Shown here: one piece after another, positions 7,853 through 17,210 of the stretch
Layout of the letters: every line of letters starts with the position of its first letter
Numbering within the stretch: position 1 is the first letter of the stretch
Assembly (NCBI GenBank): GCA_964557005.1
Contig: CAZKYI010000002.1
Coordinates: 310,001-374,000 of the forward strand
Reading direction: 5' to 3'
Origin: JBECKS01 sp964557005
Lineage (GTDB): Bacteria > Pseudomonadota > Gammaproteobacteria > Pseudomonadales > JBECKS01
Length of the DNA: 64,000 bases
Program-made: the position numbers and the translations under genes
The notes under the pieces: generated by a model
Database searches by the model: none
The model's input: only the letters and a program-made list of their open reading frames with translations
What the model was told of the DNA's origin: nothing

Positions 7853-8755
7853 TTATTGCTCTGGTTGTTTTCTGGCACGCGGGTGCGCTTTGTCATACAC
7901 CTTGGCGAGATGTTGAAAATCGAGATGGGTATAAACCTGTGTGGTGGAAATATCGGTATGGCCAAGCAATTCCTGCACCGCGCGTAAATCACTGCTCGAT
8001 TCTAACAAATGGCTCGCAAAGGAATGTCTGAGCATGTGGGGGTGAAGATGAGTGCCAATACTTTTTTCCTGCGCCCATTTTTTCAAACGCAGTTGTATGC
8101 TGCGATTGTTTAAAGGCAAACCGTGCTGGCTCACGAATACGCGTTGTTCATCATTTTTAATCAAGGGTGCTCGTACCTGATACCATTTTTGCAGTGCTTC
8201 AATGGCTTTGGAACCCAGTGGCACTTCGCGCGTTTTGTTACCCTTACCCGTGACGCGCACTTGCTGTGCTTTCAAATCAATGTTGTTCATGTTCAGGCTA
8301 CTCAGTTCAGAAAGACGCAAGCCTGATGAATAGAACAATTCCATCATCGCGTGATCGCGTAAATCAAGTGCGTCATTCTGATTGGGTGATTCGGACAGCA
8401 GTTGTGATACCTGATCAACATCAAGTGTTTTGGGAAGTTTTTTTTGGCCTTTGGGTGCGCTGATGGTATTGGCAGGATTGAGTTTGATTTCGCCATGCGC
8501 TAACAAAAAGTTGAGCAGGCTGCGAATGCTCGAAAGATTTCTTTGAATGCTGCTGCCAGAAAGTTTTTTTAATCTCAGGGTACTGCTGTAAAGGCGAATG
8601 TGATTTTGATGAATGTGTTTGGCTTCTTGCACATTTTTCTGCGCAAGAAATTCTGCAAAATTGCTTAAATCTCTTTGGTAAGCAGAAACAGTGTTTTGTG
8701 ACAGCCGTCTTTCTGTGTGCAGATGTTGAAGAAAGGTGTCGATTTGGCTTTGCAT
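7853..8755 (-). CDS. xerC: Site-specific tyrosine recombinase XerC
   Basis: A complete 300-residue tyrosine recombinase. The N-terminal SAM-like core-binding domain opens with FLQHLHTERRLSQNTVSAYQRDL. The catalytic domain shows the first Arg in YSSGLRLSEL, the H-x-x-R box HMLRHSFASH (His240, Arg243), LGHTDISTTQ and the nucleophile Tyr in VYTH. With XerD it resolves chromosome dimers at dif before division. The assignment as XerC rather than XerD comes from sequence style and from the DUF484-xerC-yigB context. Confidence 0.95.
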   Translation of the reverse strand: MQSQIDTFLQHLHTERRLSQNTVSAYQRDLSNFAEFLAQKNVQEAKHIHQNHIRLYSSTLRLKKLSGSSIQRNLSSIRSLLNFLLAHGEIKLNPANTISAPKGQKKLPKTLDVDQVSQLLSESPNQNDALDLRDHAMMELFYSSGLRLSELSSLNMNNIDLKAQQVRVTGKGNKTREVPLGSKAIEALQKWYQVRAPLIKNDEQRVFVSQHGLPLNNRSIQLRLKKWAQEKSIGTHLHPHMLRHSFASHLLESSSDLRAVQELLGHTDISTTQVYTHLDFQHLAKVYDKAHPRARKQPEQ

Positions 8756-8770
8756 CGCCTTGGGGTTTGC

Positions 8771-9514
8771 CTAGACCGCGATGGACTGTCGGGCAGGCGT
8801 TTCCAGTAATTCATTCAGAACACGGCTAATCACTTCGCCGATGTGATCGAGAAACATGGTGCCCATGCCTTTATGGAAATGGCTTTCGTTGAAATTGCCA
8901 ATCGCCAGCAAGGCATTCATGTGCTTGTAGTTAAGCGGAATCACCGCCAGTGAAGCAATCAATGCAGCGTGTTCGCCAAACAGCACTTCGCGATCGGTTT
9001 TGGTGAGTGCACCGCAAAATGCGTGTTTCATCTCGTGAAAGCGCGGTAATTTTTCTTTCAGGGTGCGACTGTTCATGCTCTTCAGGCGAGTGAGTTTGGC
9101 GTGTTGTGCATCAAGTTCGCGATCCAGCACGATGATGCTGAATTCACTGGCAGCCAAGGTACCAGGGAAGCGCAGTTCAAAAATTTCAAACAATTCCTCG
9201 ATGCTGCCTGCCCTGTTTTTAAAATCAATCAGTTCAATCAACAGTTTGCGTGTATTTTCAAAGTGCTGTTCGTTTTGTCGGGCAATTTCAATCAGTTGAT
9301 TAAAACGCGCCTTTAAATCCTTGTTGGTTTGTCTGAGCACCTTGATTTGTTTTTCCACCAGTGACACCGCTTCACCACTTTGGTGGGGCACAGAAATCTG
9401 TGTGAGTAATTCGGCATGTCGTGAAAAAAATTCTGGATGATTTTCGAGATAGGCTGCAACGTCGGCTTCAACAATGGGGCTGGACATAAGGCTCTGTTTA
9501 CCTGTTGTTATCAT
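8771..9514 (-). CDS. DUF484 family protein (GAF-like)
   Basis: A 247-residue DUF484 protein, the usual partner upstream of xerC in gammaproteobacteria. It begins with a conserved segment (VAAYLENHPEFFSRHAELL), a predicted coiled coil over about residues 50-95 (VEKQIKVLRQTNKDLKARFN) and a GAF-like C-terminal domain. Its biochemical role is not established. The start could be the ATG at 9514 or, equally well aligned, the internal ATG at 9487 (MSSPIVEADV); neither has a strong ribosome binding site. Unlike many relatives, dapF and lysA are not upstream. Confidence 0.85.
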   Translation of the reverse strand: MITTGKQSLMSSPIVEADVAAYLENHPEFFSRHAELLTQISVPHQSGEAVSLVEKQIKVLRQTNKDLKARFNQLIEIARQNEQHFENTRKLLIELIDFKNRAGSIEELFEIFELRFPGTLAASEFSIIVLDRELDAQHAKLTRLKSMNSRTLKEKLPRFHEMKHAFCGALTKTDREVLFGEHAALIASLAVIPLNYKHMNALLAIGNFNESHFHKGMGTMFLDHIGEVISRVLNELLETPARQSIAV

Positions 9515-9656
9515 TTTGGGTATGTGTTTGCATCATAACGCTGGCTACGCATGGCAGCAAGTTAAGTGCAGTGACCTGTGCAACTGGAGACTTAAAAATT
9601 ATTTGTATAAACTAACGCGACTTCCTTTCATTCATTAAAACACAGAGGACTATCTT

Positions 9657-10217
9657 GTGAAGCGAATTTCAGCTTTTTTAGTGTGTGCTTTTTCATTGAG
9701 CTTTTTGTTGCAGGCGAAAGCCGATTTGCTTGATGTGAACATCAGTAATGATGCAGTCGCAGGACAGTATCTGGTGGATTTGGGGCAGGGCTTGTTTGCG
9801 GGAGGCTCCCTTTTGCATGAGGAAGATACAGGGCAGGTGGCTTCAATCGATTTGATGATGCGCGATGATTTGCGTTCTGGTGAGCACACCTTCACAGCAG
9901 GTGTGGGCGGCAAAATTGCGATGGTGATGACTGACGGTAAGGGCAATGACGGCGGCTCTTTGGCCTTGGGCGGTTTTGTCAAATACAAGCTGCCACAATT
10001 CAATGCGCTGGCTTTACGCGGCGAAGTTTTCTATGGCCCTTCGGTTACTTCCAATAACGATTTGGAAAGCCTGTTGATGTACCACGCCAGCCTGGAAGTG
10101 GAAGTAATAGAGCGTGCGATTTTGCACATGGGTTATCGAAAAATCCGCGTTGATTTTGGTGGCCCCAAATTCGATATGGACGAAGGTTTGAACGTAGGCT
10201 TCAAGCTGGAATTCTAA
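9657..10217 (+). CDS. YfaZ-family outer-membrane protein
   Basis: A 186-residue YfaZ-like beta-barrel protein with a signal peptide of about 22 residues (MKRISAFLVCAFSLSFLLQAKA). It has repeated short amphipathic strands and ends in the outer-membrane-style GFKLEF with a C-terminal Phe. The start is a GTG at 9657 behind AGAGGA. Family function is unknown. Its stop overlaps the holA stop codon by 4 bp in convergent orientation. Confidence 0.75.
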   Translation: MKRISAFLVCAFSLSFLLQAKADLLDVNISNDAVAGQYLVDLGQGLFAGGSLLHEEDTGQVASIDLMMRDDLRSGEHTFTAGVGGKIAMVMTDGKGNDGGSLALGGFVKYKLPQFNALALRGEVFYGPSVTSNNDLESLLMYHASLEVEVIERAILHMGYRKIRVDFGGPKFDMDEGLNVGFKLEF

Positions 10218-11242
10218 TTCGCCGCAGCCCCTTGCAATTCAATACCGGAAAGCGCGAGTAATTGCGCTTCAAACAGCGTGTCGGCATTTTCCCTGATTTG
10301 ACCTTTGATGGCCTTGTCGAGCACAGACAACTGAATGATGTGTGTTTGAACAAAGGTCTGGCTCAAGCGCTTCATACACTGTTGATACAAACCCTGTTTG
10401 TTTTGCCAGATTCTTAACTGGTTACAGGCCTGCGTGAAAGAGCTTTGCCTGGACAGTTCAAACAGTTTCAGCAGGGTTTCCAGTTCATTTTTAAGCGCCC
10501 AGAACAATACGGGTAATTCGGTGCGCTCTTCTCTCAGTCCACGATACATTTGCAGCGCTTTTTTGCCATTGCCTTGCAGGCAAAGTTCCACCATCTCAAA
10601 CACATCGTAGCGGCTATGATTGGCGACGCTCTGCAAAATTTGCTTGAGCGTGATGGTGGCATTTTCAGGAAAGAGCAGGCCGAGTTTTTCAATTTCCTGA
10701 TGGGCGGCGAGCAGGTTGCCTTCAACGCGCTCGGCGAGTGCTTGCGCAGCTTCTGCTTCGAGTGTGAGTTGACGCTGTTTGCAGCGCTGCATAATCCAGC
10801 GTGGCAGTTGTGCCGTTTTAACTTTCCAGATTAAACAGAACACGCCCTGTTTTTTGATTTCGCTCACCCATTTGGCACCTTGTGCCTGCTGGTTGAGTTG
10901 GGGGCAGCGTATCAGCAATAAATTATCCTCGCTGGCATTTTGAAGATAGTGCACGATGGCATCTGAACCTTCCTTGCCTGGCTTGCCGTTTGGAATCCGC
11001 AAGTCGATGATTTTCTTTTCACCAAATAACGACAGGGTGGCGTTGGCGTGTGCCAGTTGTGACCATGAAAAGTTTTTTTCAGCAATCAGACGTTCCTTTT
11101 CGGTGTAGCCTGCGCCACGCGCACGCGCAATAATTTCTTCACAGGCTTCTTCTTGCAGTAAAAATTCGTCACTGCTAATCAGGTAGGCTTTGGCGAACCC
11201 CTTGTTGAGGGTGGCAGTGAGTTGTTCTGCTTTAATTTCCAC
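10214..11242 (-). CDS. holA: DNA polymerase III delta subunit
   Basis: A 342-residue HolA, the clamp-loader delta subunit that opens the beta sliding clamp. Recognisable segments are the N-terminal LTATLNKGFAKAYLISSDEFLLQEEA, FGEKKIIDLRIPNGKPGKEGSDAI and the C-terminal SQTFVQTHIIQLSVLDKAIKG helix. Length is normal. It is last in the leuS-lptE-holA operon and overlaps lptE by 11 bp, the typical arrangement in gammaproteobacteria. Confidence 0.93.
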   Translation of the reverse strand: MEIKAEQLTATLNKGFAKAYLISSDEFLLQEEACEEIIARARGAGYTEKERLIAEKNFSWSQLAHANATLSLFGEKKIIDLRIPNGKPGKEGSDAIVHYLQNASEDNLLLIRCPQLNQQAQGAKWVSEIKKQGVFCLIWKVKTAQLPRWIMQRCKQRQLTLEAEAAQALAERVEGNLLAAHQEIEKLGLLFPENATITLKQILQSVANHSRYDVFEMVELCLQGNGKKALQMYRGLREERTELPVLFWALKNELETLLKLFELSRQSSFTQACNQLRIWQNKQGLYQQCMKRLSQTFVQTHIIQLSVLDKAIKGQIRENADTLFEAQLLALSGIELQGAAAN

Positions 11243-11759
11243 TGTGTGTATCGGTTATGGTGGATTGATAGTTGGCAAGTCGCAGCAGTAATAATTCAAT
11301 CAGTTCCTGATCGAGTGCTCTCGATAGCAAGCGTTCTTCTTCAACTTTGCCAGAAATGTTGCGGTTGTCGTTGGTGTATTCTTCGCTACGTGAAATGCTT
11401 GAGGGTGAGATCAACAAGGTGTCGCCTTGAGTGAGTGAAAAGCTCACACTGTGGGTGATGCGGGTTTCAGTTTGCCTTGCATTGCTGGCGCTCACCGATG
11501 CGGCTTGTCGAGTGGTTTTATAATTTAAAATATTCAGTTGCGTCGGCGCAGAAGCTTGAATTTGAATACCTTGTGCGAGCAGCGATTTTTTCAGCGCATG
11601 GATAAAGGCCGGATCAACACTGCGATATTCAATGCTCAGTGTTTGTATATCTGCATCAAAAGAGTACGCCTGTTTGAGTTTGAAACCGCAATTTGTCAGC
11701 AGTACAAGCACAACCAGAAAGCCAAACACCTGTACATATTTGTTAGAAGGAAATCGCAT
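11232..11759 (-). CDS. lptE: LPS-assembly lipoprotein LptE
   Basis: A 175-residue lipoprotein with a type II signal peptide and lipobox LTNC, the lipidated Cys being residue 24. The mature start GFKLK and the following strands fit LptE, which plugs the LptD barrel and helps place lipopolysaccharide in the outer leaflet of the outer membrane. It sits between leuS (its start abuts the leuS stop with no gap) and holA, the diagnostic gene order. Confidence 0.92.
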   Translation of the reverse strand: MRFPSNKYVQVFGFLVVLVLLTNCGFKLKQAYSFDADIQTLSIEYRSVDPAFIHALKKSLLAQGIQIQASAPTQLNILNYKTTRQAASVSASNARQTETRITHSVSFSLTQGDTLLISPSSISRSEEYTNDNRNISGKVEEERLLSRALDQELIELLLLRLANYQSTITDTHSGN

Positions 11760-14228
11760 CTAATTCGCCACAATGTTGATAAGCTTGCCTGGAATGGCAA
11801 TCACTTTTTTGATGCTGAGATTTTCAAGATATTTCTGCACGTTGTGCTGTTCCAAAGCCAGTTTTTCCAGTTCTTCCTTGCTGGTATTGGTATCAACCAC
11901 AAATTTTGCACGCACCTTGCCGTTTACCTGAATCACCATTTCCAGCGTGTTTTCGGTTTGTGTGCTTGCATCAAACACAGGCCAGGAGTTGACATCAACC
12001 TTGAACACTTGCAGCAAGTGCGCAGAAAAATGTGGCGTAATCGGTTGCAATAATTGCAAGGCACACACATAGGCTTCGCGCAATACGCAACAATCTATGG
12101 CAGAAAATTGTGTGTGTGCATGTTCAAATTTTGAAATGGCATTACACAGCTCGCGTATGCTTGAAATGGCAGTGTTAAATGTATGCCGTTTTTCAATATC
12201 ATGGCTGACTTTTTGAATGCTTGCATGGGTTTGTTTGCGTAACGCTTGCTGTGCATCGTTGAGTTCATTCTGTTTCAATTCAGTGAATTGAATTTCGCTG
12301 CACGCATCAAGGTGTTTATAAATACTGTGCCATAATTTTTTCAGAAAACGATTGGCACCTTCAACACCTGCGTCTGACCATTCAAGCGATTGTTCGGGCG
12401 GCACATCGGACATAATAAATAAACGCACGGTGTCGGCACCGTATTGTTCAATCAGGGTTTGTGGATCAACGGTGTTGCCTTTTGATTTCGACATCTTGGC
12501 ACCATCTTTCAGCACCATGCCTTGTGTGAGTAATTTTTTGAAAGGCTCGTTGCTGTTGACCAAACCCTGATCACGCATCAGTTTGTGAAAAAAACGCGCA
12601 TACAATAAATGTAAAATCGCATGTTCTATTCCGCCGATGTAATGATCAACGGGTGTCCAGTAATTCGCTTCTTCATTCAGCATGCCTTTATCGAAATCGG
12701 CACAGGCAAAGCGTGCGTAATACCACGAAGATTCCATAAAGGTATCGAAGGTGTCGGTTTCTCTTTCAGCATCTTTGCCGCACTTGGGGCAGCGACATTG
12801 AATAAAACTATCCATCGATTTAATCGGTGAAGACACCCCTGAAAATTCCACTTCGGTTGGCAGTACAACGGGTAAATCTTTTTCAGGAACAGGCACTGCA
12901 CCACAGCTAGCGCAGTTGATAATCGGAATCGGTGCGCCCCAATAGCGTTGACGGCTTACGCCCCAATCTCTTAAACGAAAATTCACTTGTTTTCGGCCAA
13001 GATTTTTTTCAGATAATGCGCTAACAATGCCATCAAAGGCCTGTTGAAAACTCAGGCCGCTGAATTCATTCGAATTCATCAGCGTGGCTTTCTCGGTAAA
13101 GGCTGCCTTGTTTAAATCAACGCTTGCAGTGTCATTGTGAATAACCTGTTTGATGGGCAGTTGATATTTTTGCGCAAATTCCCAATCGCGTTGATCATGG
13201 GCAGGTACCGACATCACAGCACCAGAGCCATAACTCATCAGCACAAAATTGGCTAGCCACACGGGAATTTCTTCTCCGGTTAACGGGTGAATGGCATGCA
13301 AGCCAGTGGCTATGCCTGATTTTTCCATAGTCGCCAAATCGGCTTCAGCAGTGGTCTTGGTGCTGTGTTGTTCAATAAAGTTCGCAAGTGCGGAATTGTT
13401 TTGTGCCAGTGCCAAGGCGATGGGGTGTTCCAGCGCCAGGCCAAGATAACTGACACCGAACAGCGTATCAGGACGTGTGGTGAACACGGTAATGTCCTGA
13501 TAACCCGCGACATCATTCTTGAGTTTGAAGGTAATTTCTGCGCCTTCGGATTTTCCAATCCAGTTCAGTTGCATGGTACGCACTTGTTCAGGCCAGCCGT
13601 CGAGATGATTTAATTCATTTAACAATTCATCGGCATAGTCGGTAATTTTGATAAACCATTGTGGAATTTCCTTGCGCACCACGGGTGTATCACAGCGCCA
13701 GCAACAACCTTCAATTACCTGTTCGTTGGCGAGCACCGTCATATCGACAGGACACCAGTTCACCGCAGAAGTTTTTTTATAGGCCAGCCCTTGCTCGACC
13801 AGTTTGGTGAAAAACCATTGTTCCCAGCGATAATAATCCGCATCACAGGTGGCGAACTCTCTGCTCCAGTCATAGGAAAAACCCAGACGTTGCAGTTGGC
13901 TTTTCATGTTGGCGATGTTGGCGCGTGTCCATGTAGCAGGCGCTACTTTATTTTTGATGGCTGCATTTTCTGCGGGCAGGCCAAAGGCATCCCAACCCAT
14001 TGGTTGCAGCACATTTTTTCCTTGCAGGCGGTGATAACGTGCCAGCACATCACCAATGGTGTAATTACGCACATGCCCCATGTGCAGTTGTCCGCTGGGG
14101 TAGGGAAACATTGCCAGACAATAGTATTTTTCCTTGTCGGCCTGATGTTCACATTTAAAAGCGTGCGTGTTTTGCCAGTGTGTTTGTTGTGCCTGCTCAA
14201 TGGCGTGTGCGTCGTAGTGTTGTTTCAT
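11760..14228 (-). CDS. leuS: Leucyl-tRNA synthetase
   Basis: A class I aminoacyl-tRNA synthetase of 822 residues from the chosen start. The HIGH motif is HMGH in YPSGQLHMGHVRNYTIGDV, the KMSKS loop is KMSKSKGN, and the CP1 editing domain contains TTRPDTLFG and the conserved MSVPAHDQRD. The C-terminal anticodon and LSD domains end in KLINIVAN. I start at 14228 (MKQHYDAHAIEQAQ), which aligns with the E. coli N-terminus; the open frame extends 27 bp upstream to another ATG at 14255. First gene of leuS-lptE-holA. Confidence 0.96.
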   Translation of the reverse strand: MKQHYDAHAIEQAQQTHWQNTHAFKCEHQADKEKYYCLAMFPYPSGQLHMGHVRNYTIGDVLARYHRLQGKNVLQPMGWDAFGLPAENAAIKNKVAPATWTRANIANMKSQLQRLGFSYDWSREFATCDADYYRWEQWFFTKLVEQGLAYKKTSAVNWCPVDMTVLANEQVIEGCCWRCDTPVVRKEIPQWFIKITDYADELLNELNHLDGWPEQVRTMQLNWIGKSEGAEITFKLKNDVAGYQDITVFTTRPDTLFGVSYLGLALEHPIALALAQNNSALANFIEQHSTKTTAEADLATMEKSGIATGLHAIHPLTGEEIPVWLANFVLMSYGSGAVMSVPAHDQRDWEFAQKYQLPIKQVIHNDTASVDLNKAAFTEKATLMNSNEFSGLSFQQAFDGIVSALSEKNLGRKQVNFRLRDWGVSRQRYWGAPIPIINCASCGAVPVPEKDLPVVLPTEVEFSGVSSPIKSMDSFIQCRCPKCGKDAERETDTFDTFMESSWYYARFACADFDKGMLNEEANYWTPVDHYIGGIEHAILHLLYARFFHKLMRDQGLVNSNEPFKKLLTQGMVLKDGAKMSKSKGNTVDPQTLIEQYGADTVRLFIMSDVPPEQSLEWSDAGVEGANRFLKKLWHSIYKHLDACSEIQFTELKQNELNDAQQALRKQTHASIQKVSHDIEKRHTFNTAISSIRELCNAISKFEHAHTQFSAIDCCVLREAYVCALQLLQPITPHFSAHLLQVFKVDVNSWPVFDASTQTENTLEMVIQVNGKVRAKFVVDTNTSKEELEKLALEQHNVQKYLENLSIKKVIAIPGKLINIVAN

Positions 14229-14307
14229 TGCGAGATAATTCAGGAGGGCAGCCATTCAATCAAAAGGGCTGCAAGTTTAGCATGTGCAGTTGTGCCAGCT
14301 AAAGCGC

Positions 14308-15258
14308 TCACAAGTTTTGAGCTTCGACTTTATCTTTATCAAGCTCCACAATCCCGTCACGGGAAAATCCGCACGCACCGCGAGGGTCTTTCAGAAAACC
14401 TTTGGCGTATTCCTTGTCGAGTGCATCGGTAGGCAACACCTGTTTCATGTCGATGGCGTGCCTGAGTGTGGCATTGCCCAGCTCGCGCATTTCTTCCATG
14501 CCCTTGTCTTCGGCGAGACATAAATAAATTGCGCCAAGTTCCACCTGATAATCAACCCGTGCAGGAATTAATTCGGCAGCTTTTTGAATGTGCTCCAGTG
14601 CTTTCATTTTGTCGCCACGCACACCTGCAATCCATTTGATGATGAGCCAGTCGGGAATAATGCGATAAAACACACCACTCGCATAATAGGCGTTCGCTTC
14701 CTCACGATTGTAATAGGCGTCGCCGTGCTGCGGTTTGAGTTCAATGGCCTTGGCGATGGTTCTGGAAAGGTCTTTGGCGGAGGAAATCGAACTCATCAGC
14801 CCTTTGGTGGTACTGATGCGGCCAAGGTTGCCAAAGCGGTACAAATAGCATTCGGCACAGTTGGGGTTGAGTGCAATCCCTTTTTCTGCCCACGCCAGGC
14901 CATCGCCAAAGTATTTCATGCGCCCTTCCTTATCGTTGATGTCGAGATTTTCGGCGTAAATCCAGTGGATACGCGCCAGTCGCCACATGACGTAGGGCGA
15001 TTCAGGCACCAGTTTATTCAGCTCAAGAAAGTGCTGCATGCTTTCGCCATAGACTTTTTTATCTTCTTGTTCATGAGCCTTGATGAACACCCTGGCGGCC
15101 TCTTCCATGTTGGCTGCTTTTAATAAATCGATATATTGCTCAGGGTTTGCTGGCAGGCTGTTGATGGCTGCGGTATTGGCGTGAATCAGGGTGGAATACA
15201 GTGAAAGCCCGAAAAAAATCATCACGGTTTTTATTGTGCGGAAATATCCTTTTTGCAT
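14308..15258 (-). CDS. Periplasmic TPR-type protein, TRAP-transporter T-component-like
   Basis: A 316-residue exported protein with a signal peptide at about residues 1-28 (TVMIFFGLSLYSTLIHA). Helical TPR-like repeats follow (YVMWRLARIHWIYAEN, GIALNPNCAECYLYRFGNL, AIELKPQHGDAYYNREEAN, YQVELGAIYLCLAEDK). The layout resembles TatT-like T-components of TRAP transporters, but no TRAP substrate-binding or membrane genes are adjacent, so a ligand is not inferred. A general periplasmic scaffold is the alternative. Confidence 0.6.
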   Translation of the reverse strand: MQKGYFRTIKTVMIFFGLSLYSTLIHANTAAINSLPANPEQYIDLLKAANMEEAARVFIKAHEQEDKKVYGESMQHFLELNKLVPESPYVMWRLARIHWIYAENLDINDKEGRMKYFGDGLAWAEKGIALNPNCAECYLYRFGNLGRISTTKGLMSSISSAKDLSRTIAKAIELKPQHGDAYYNREEANAYYASGVFYRIIPDWLIIKWIAGVRGDKMKALEHIQKAAELIPARVDYQVELGAIYLCLAEDKGMEEMRELGNATLRHAIDMKQVLPTDALDKEYAKGFLKDPRGACGFSRDGIVELDKDKVEAQNL

Positions 15259-15397
15259 GTCGTGCTCCTGAGCGTTGTTGAGTGGTTATTATGTGGTACG
15301 CAGGCACAAAAATAGTATAGCGATTGTATTAAAGCAATCGCTCTTTCTGTGCAATAATTCCAGCGCATCTTTAAATTCCGATTTCGCAGCACAGTCT

Positions 15398-16537
15398 ATG
15401 TCTGAATCCAATACAGAAAATCCGGTTCGCCCTGAAGCTGGCAAATTTGAGCCGATAACCATAAAACAGATGGATACTTTGGGGCATAAGCCTTCTTCAA
15501 AAAATGGTTTTCAATGGTTTTTGCTGGTACTGATTCTGGCGTGCATGTCGGGTATCGCTTATCTCGGCTTGCAGCTTTATCACGTATCCAGTGATGTATT
15601 GAAGGCCAGCCATTTTCAGTTGAGTGAGCAAAAACAGACTCAGCTCAATGAAAAAACCGCACAGCAACTCGCGCAGGCCGAACAACTTTTACAGACGCAG
15701 CAGCAAACCATCAGCGAGTTGAATGAAAATCTCGATTACCTCAAAAAACAGATTGCAAACATCAGCGGTGTGAATCGCGTCGATTGGCTGGTAGATGAAT
15801 TGCAACATCTGACGCGACTGGCGCATCAGCGTTTGGTGCTTTCGCATGATGCGCATGGTGCCATTGCTTTATTGAAAGCAGCTGATCAAGTGGTGGTTGA
15901 AATGCGGCAGAGTTCAGCGCTGCCTATTCGTCAGGCCATTGCATCCGATTTACTGGAATTGCACACCGCAAGCGAAGTGGATTTGGAAGGCGCTTATATT
16001 CGTTTGAACAGTCTTGCTGACAAAATTGAAGCCCTGAATTTCAGAGTGCCTGATTACGCTTCTCAAGTGACGATGGAGCAAAGCGAGTCTGACAGCGAAG
16101 CGTTTTCAGAGGCCATCTATGAAGATCGTTTGAGTTCTGCGCTGTCTCATATTCTCGATAAATTGCAGCCGTATCTGTACAGAAGTTTTCGCATTGATGC
16201 CGATGTTAAACCTTTGTTAAGCAGTGATGAGCGTGAATATCTTTCGCGTAATGTTCTGCTCACCATTGAAGAAGCGCAGTTGGCTTTGCTGCGCAGGGAA
16301 CCGCAATCCTATCGCCTGAGCCTTGAGCAAAGTGAAAAATGGATTAGGCAATACTACGATGTACATGATCCGCTAACGACTTCGGTGTTGAGTTTGATTC
16401 AGGAACTCCAGAGTTATCGTTTGAATCCTGATATGCCGAAAATTGAGCGGACGCTCACAGCGGTCAAGGTATTTTCAGAACAGTGGCAACAGGAAAAAAT
16501 GAATAAGCCGAATTTGAGAAGGAGCTTGTCGCAGTGA
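15398..16537 (+). CDS. hemX: HemX-like membrane protein
   Basis: A 379-residue HemX-family protein (annotated in older records as uroporphyrin-III methyltransferase, an activity not shown for this domain). A short cytoplasmic N-terminus is followed by one membrane span (WFLLVLILACMSGIAYLGL) and a long periplasmic coiled coil rich in Gln (about residues 75-135), then the conserved VDWLVDELQHLTRLAHQRL segment. I use the ATG at 15398 (MSESNTEN). It normally follows hemC-hemD and precedes hemY; here hemY follows with a 4-bp overlap, but hemC and hemD are absent. Confidence 0.83.
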   Translation: MSESNTENPVRPEAGKFEPITIKQMDTLGHKPSSKNGFQWFLLVLILACMSGIAYLGLQLYHVSSDVLKASHFQLSEQKQTQLNEKTAQQLAQAEQLLQTQQQTISELNENLDYLKKQIANISGVNRVDWLVDELQHLTRLAHQRLVLSHDAHGAIALLKAADQVVVEMRQSSALPIRQAIASDLLELHTASEVDLEGAYIRLNSLADKIEALNFRVPDYASQVTMEQSESDSEAFSEAIYEDRLSSALSHILDKLQPYLYRSFRIDADVKPLLSSDEREYLSRNVLLTIEEAQLALLRREPQSYRLSLEQSEKWIRQYYDVHDPLTTSVLSLIQELQSYRLNPDMPKIERTLTAVKVFSEQWQQEKMNKPNLRRSLSQ

Positions 16538-17142
16538 AGCGCTTCCTGATTTTTGCTGCGGGATTTGCAATTCTGGGTGGTGCTTTTGCGTATCTGCTGA
16601 AAACCAAAAGCTCCTATGTTCTGCTCACCTATGAAAGCTTTGCGCTTGAAACGAGTCTGTGGTTTTTCATCTTTGCGCTGGTGCTGGTGTATTTTTTATT
16701 CAATGTGTTACTGGGTATTTTCCTCAAACTGTATCGCCCGGGCAGACGCTTCAATTTGTGGGCAGAAAATCGTCGTGCTGCGGCAGCAAAAAAAGATTTT
16801 TATCAGGCTTTGCTGGAATATCAATCCGGTTTTTGGGAAAAAGCCTTGCAGAAGTTCAGGCACAGTATTCCCCATATCGACCGCCCCGTGGTGGCCTGTT
16901 TGTATGCCGCTCGTTGTGCCCAGAAATTGGGCAGGAAGGATATTCGGGAAGCCTTGCTGCATGAAGCAGCGCAGTTAGAACCGAAGTCGGCGCTGGCGAT
17001 TGGCATTGTCCGCGCCGAGCTGATGCTTGAAGAAGGAAACAGGCAGGAAGCGCGCAAGCTGCTGGAAGACTTGCAGCGTGCCAATGCGGGTAACCCGCAG
17101 TTGATGGAATTACTCGACCGTCTATCCGTTTCACCCGTTTGA
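16534..17142 (+). CDS. hemY: Short HemY-like protein
   Basis: A 202-residue protein matching the N-terminal half of HemY: two membrane spans (about residues 3-20 and 36-60), the LYRPGRRFNLWAENRRAAAAKKDFYQALLEYQSGFWEKA segment split around residue 75, and one or two TPR-like helices pairs. Full-length HemY proteins are about 400 residues with more TPRs. Only about 70 bp separate its stop from the next gene and no continuation is present in another frame, so this is a genuine deletion or a short natural form rather than a sequencing frameshift. Starts inside the hemX stop (4-bp overlap). Confidence 0.72.
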   Translation: MKRFLIFAAGFAILGGAFAYLLKTKSSYVLLTYESFALETSLWFFIFALVLVYFLFNVLLGIFLKLYRPGRRFNLWAENRRAAAAKKDFYQALLEYQSGFWEKALQKFRHSIPHIDRPVVACLYAARCAQKLGRKDIREALLHEAAQLEPKSALAIGIVRAELMLEEGNRQEARKLLEDLQRANAGNPQLMELLDRLSVSPV

Positions 17143-17210
17143 ATTATGCCCCGCACGGGGAATGCAGTTACATTAAGCATCTAACCAAGCTGTCTTACAG
17201 GGCAGTGTGA

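Noticed and set aside
7853..8755. The tyrosine recombinase as a mobile-element integrase
   Set aside because: Length, motif style and the DUF484-xerC-yigB order identify the core chromosome-dimer recombinase XerC.
13659..14432. 257-codon plus-strand frame across the 5' end of leuS
   Set aside because: Antisense to the conserved HIGH region of leucyl-tRNA synthetase; no recognisable domain.
17146..17160. CCCCG-CA-CGGGG hairpin after hemY as a terminator
   Set aside because: The loop is only 2 bases and no T run follows, so it is not a convincing intrinsic terminator.
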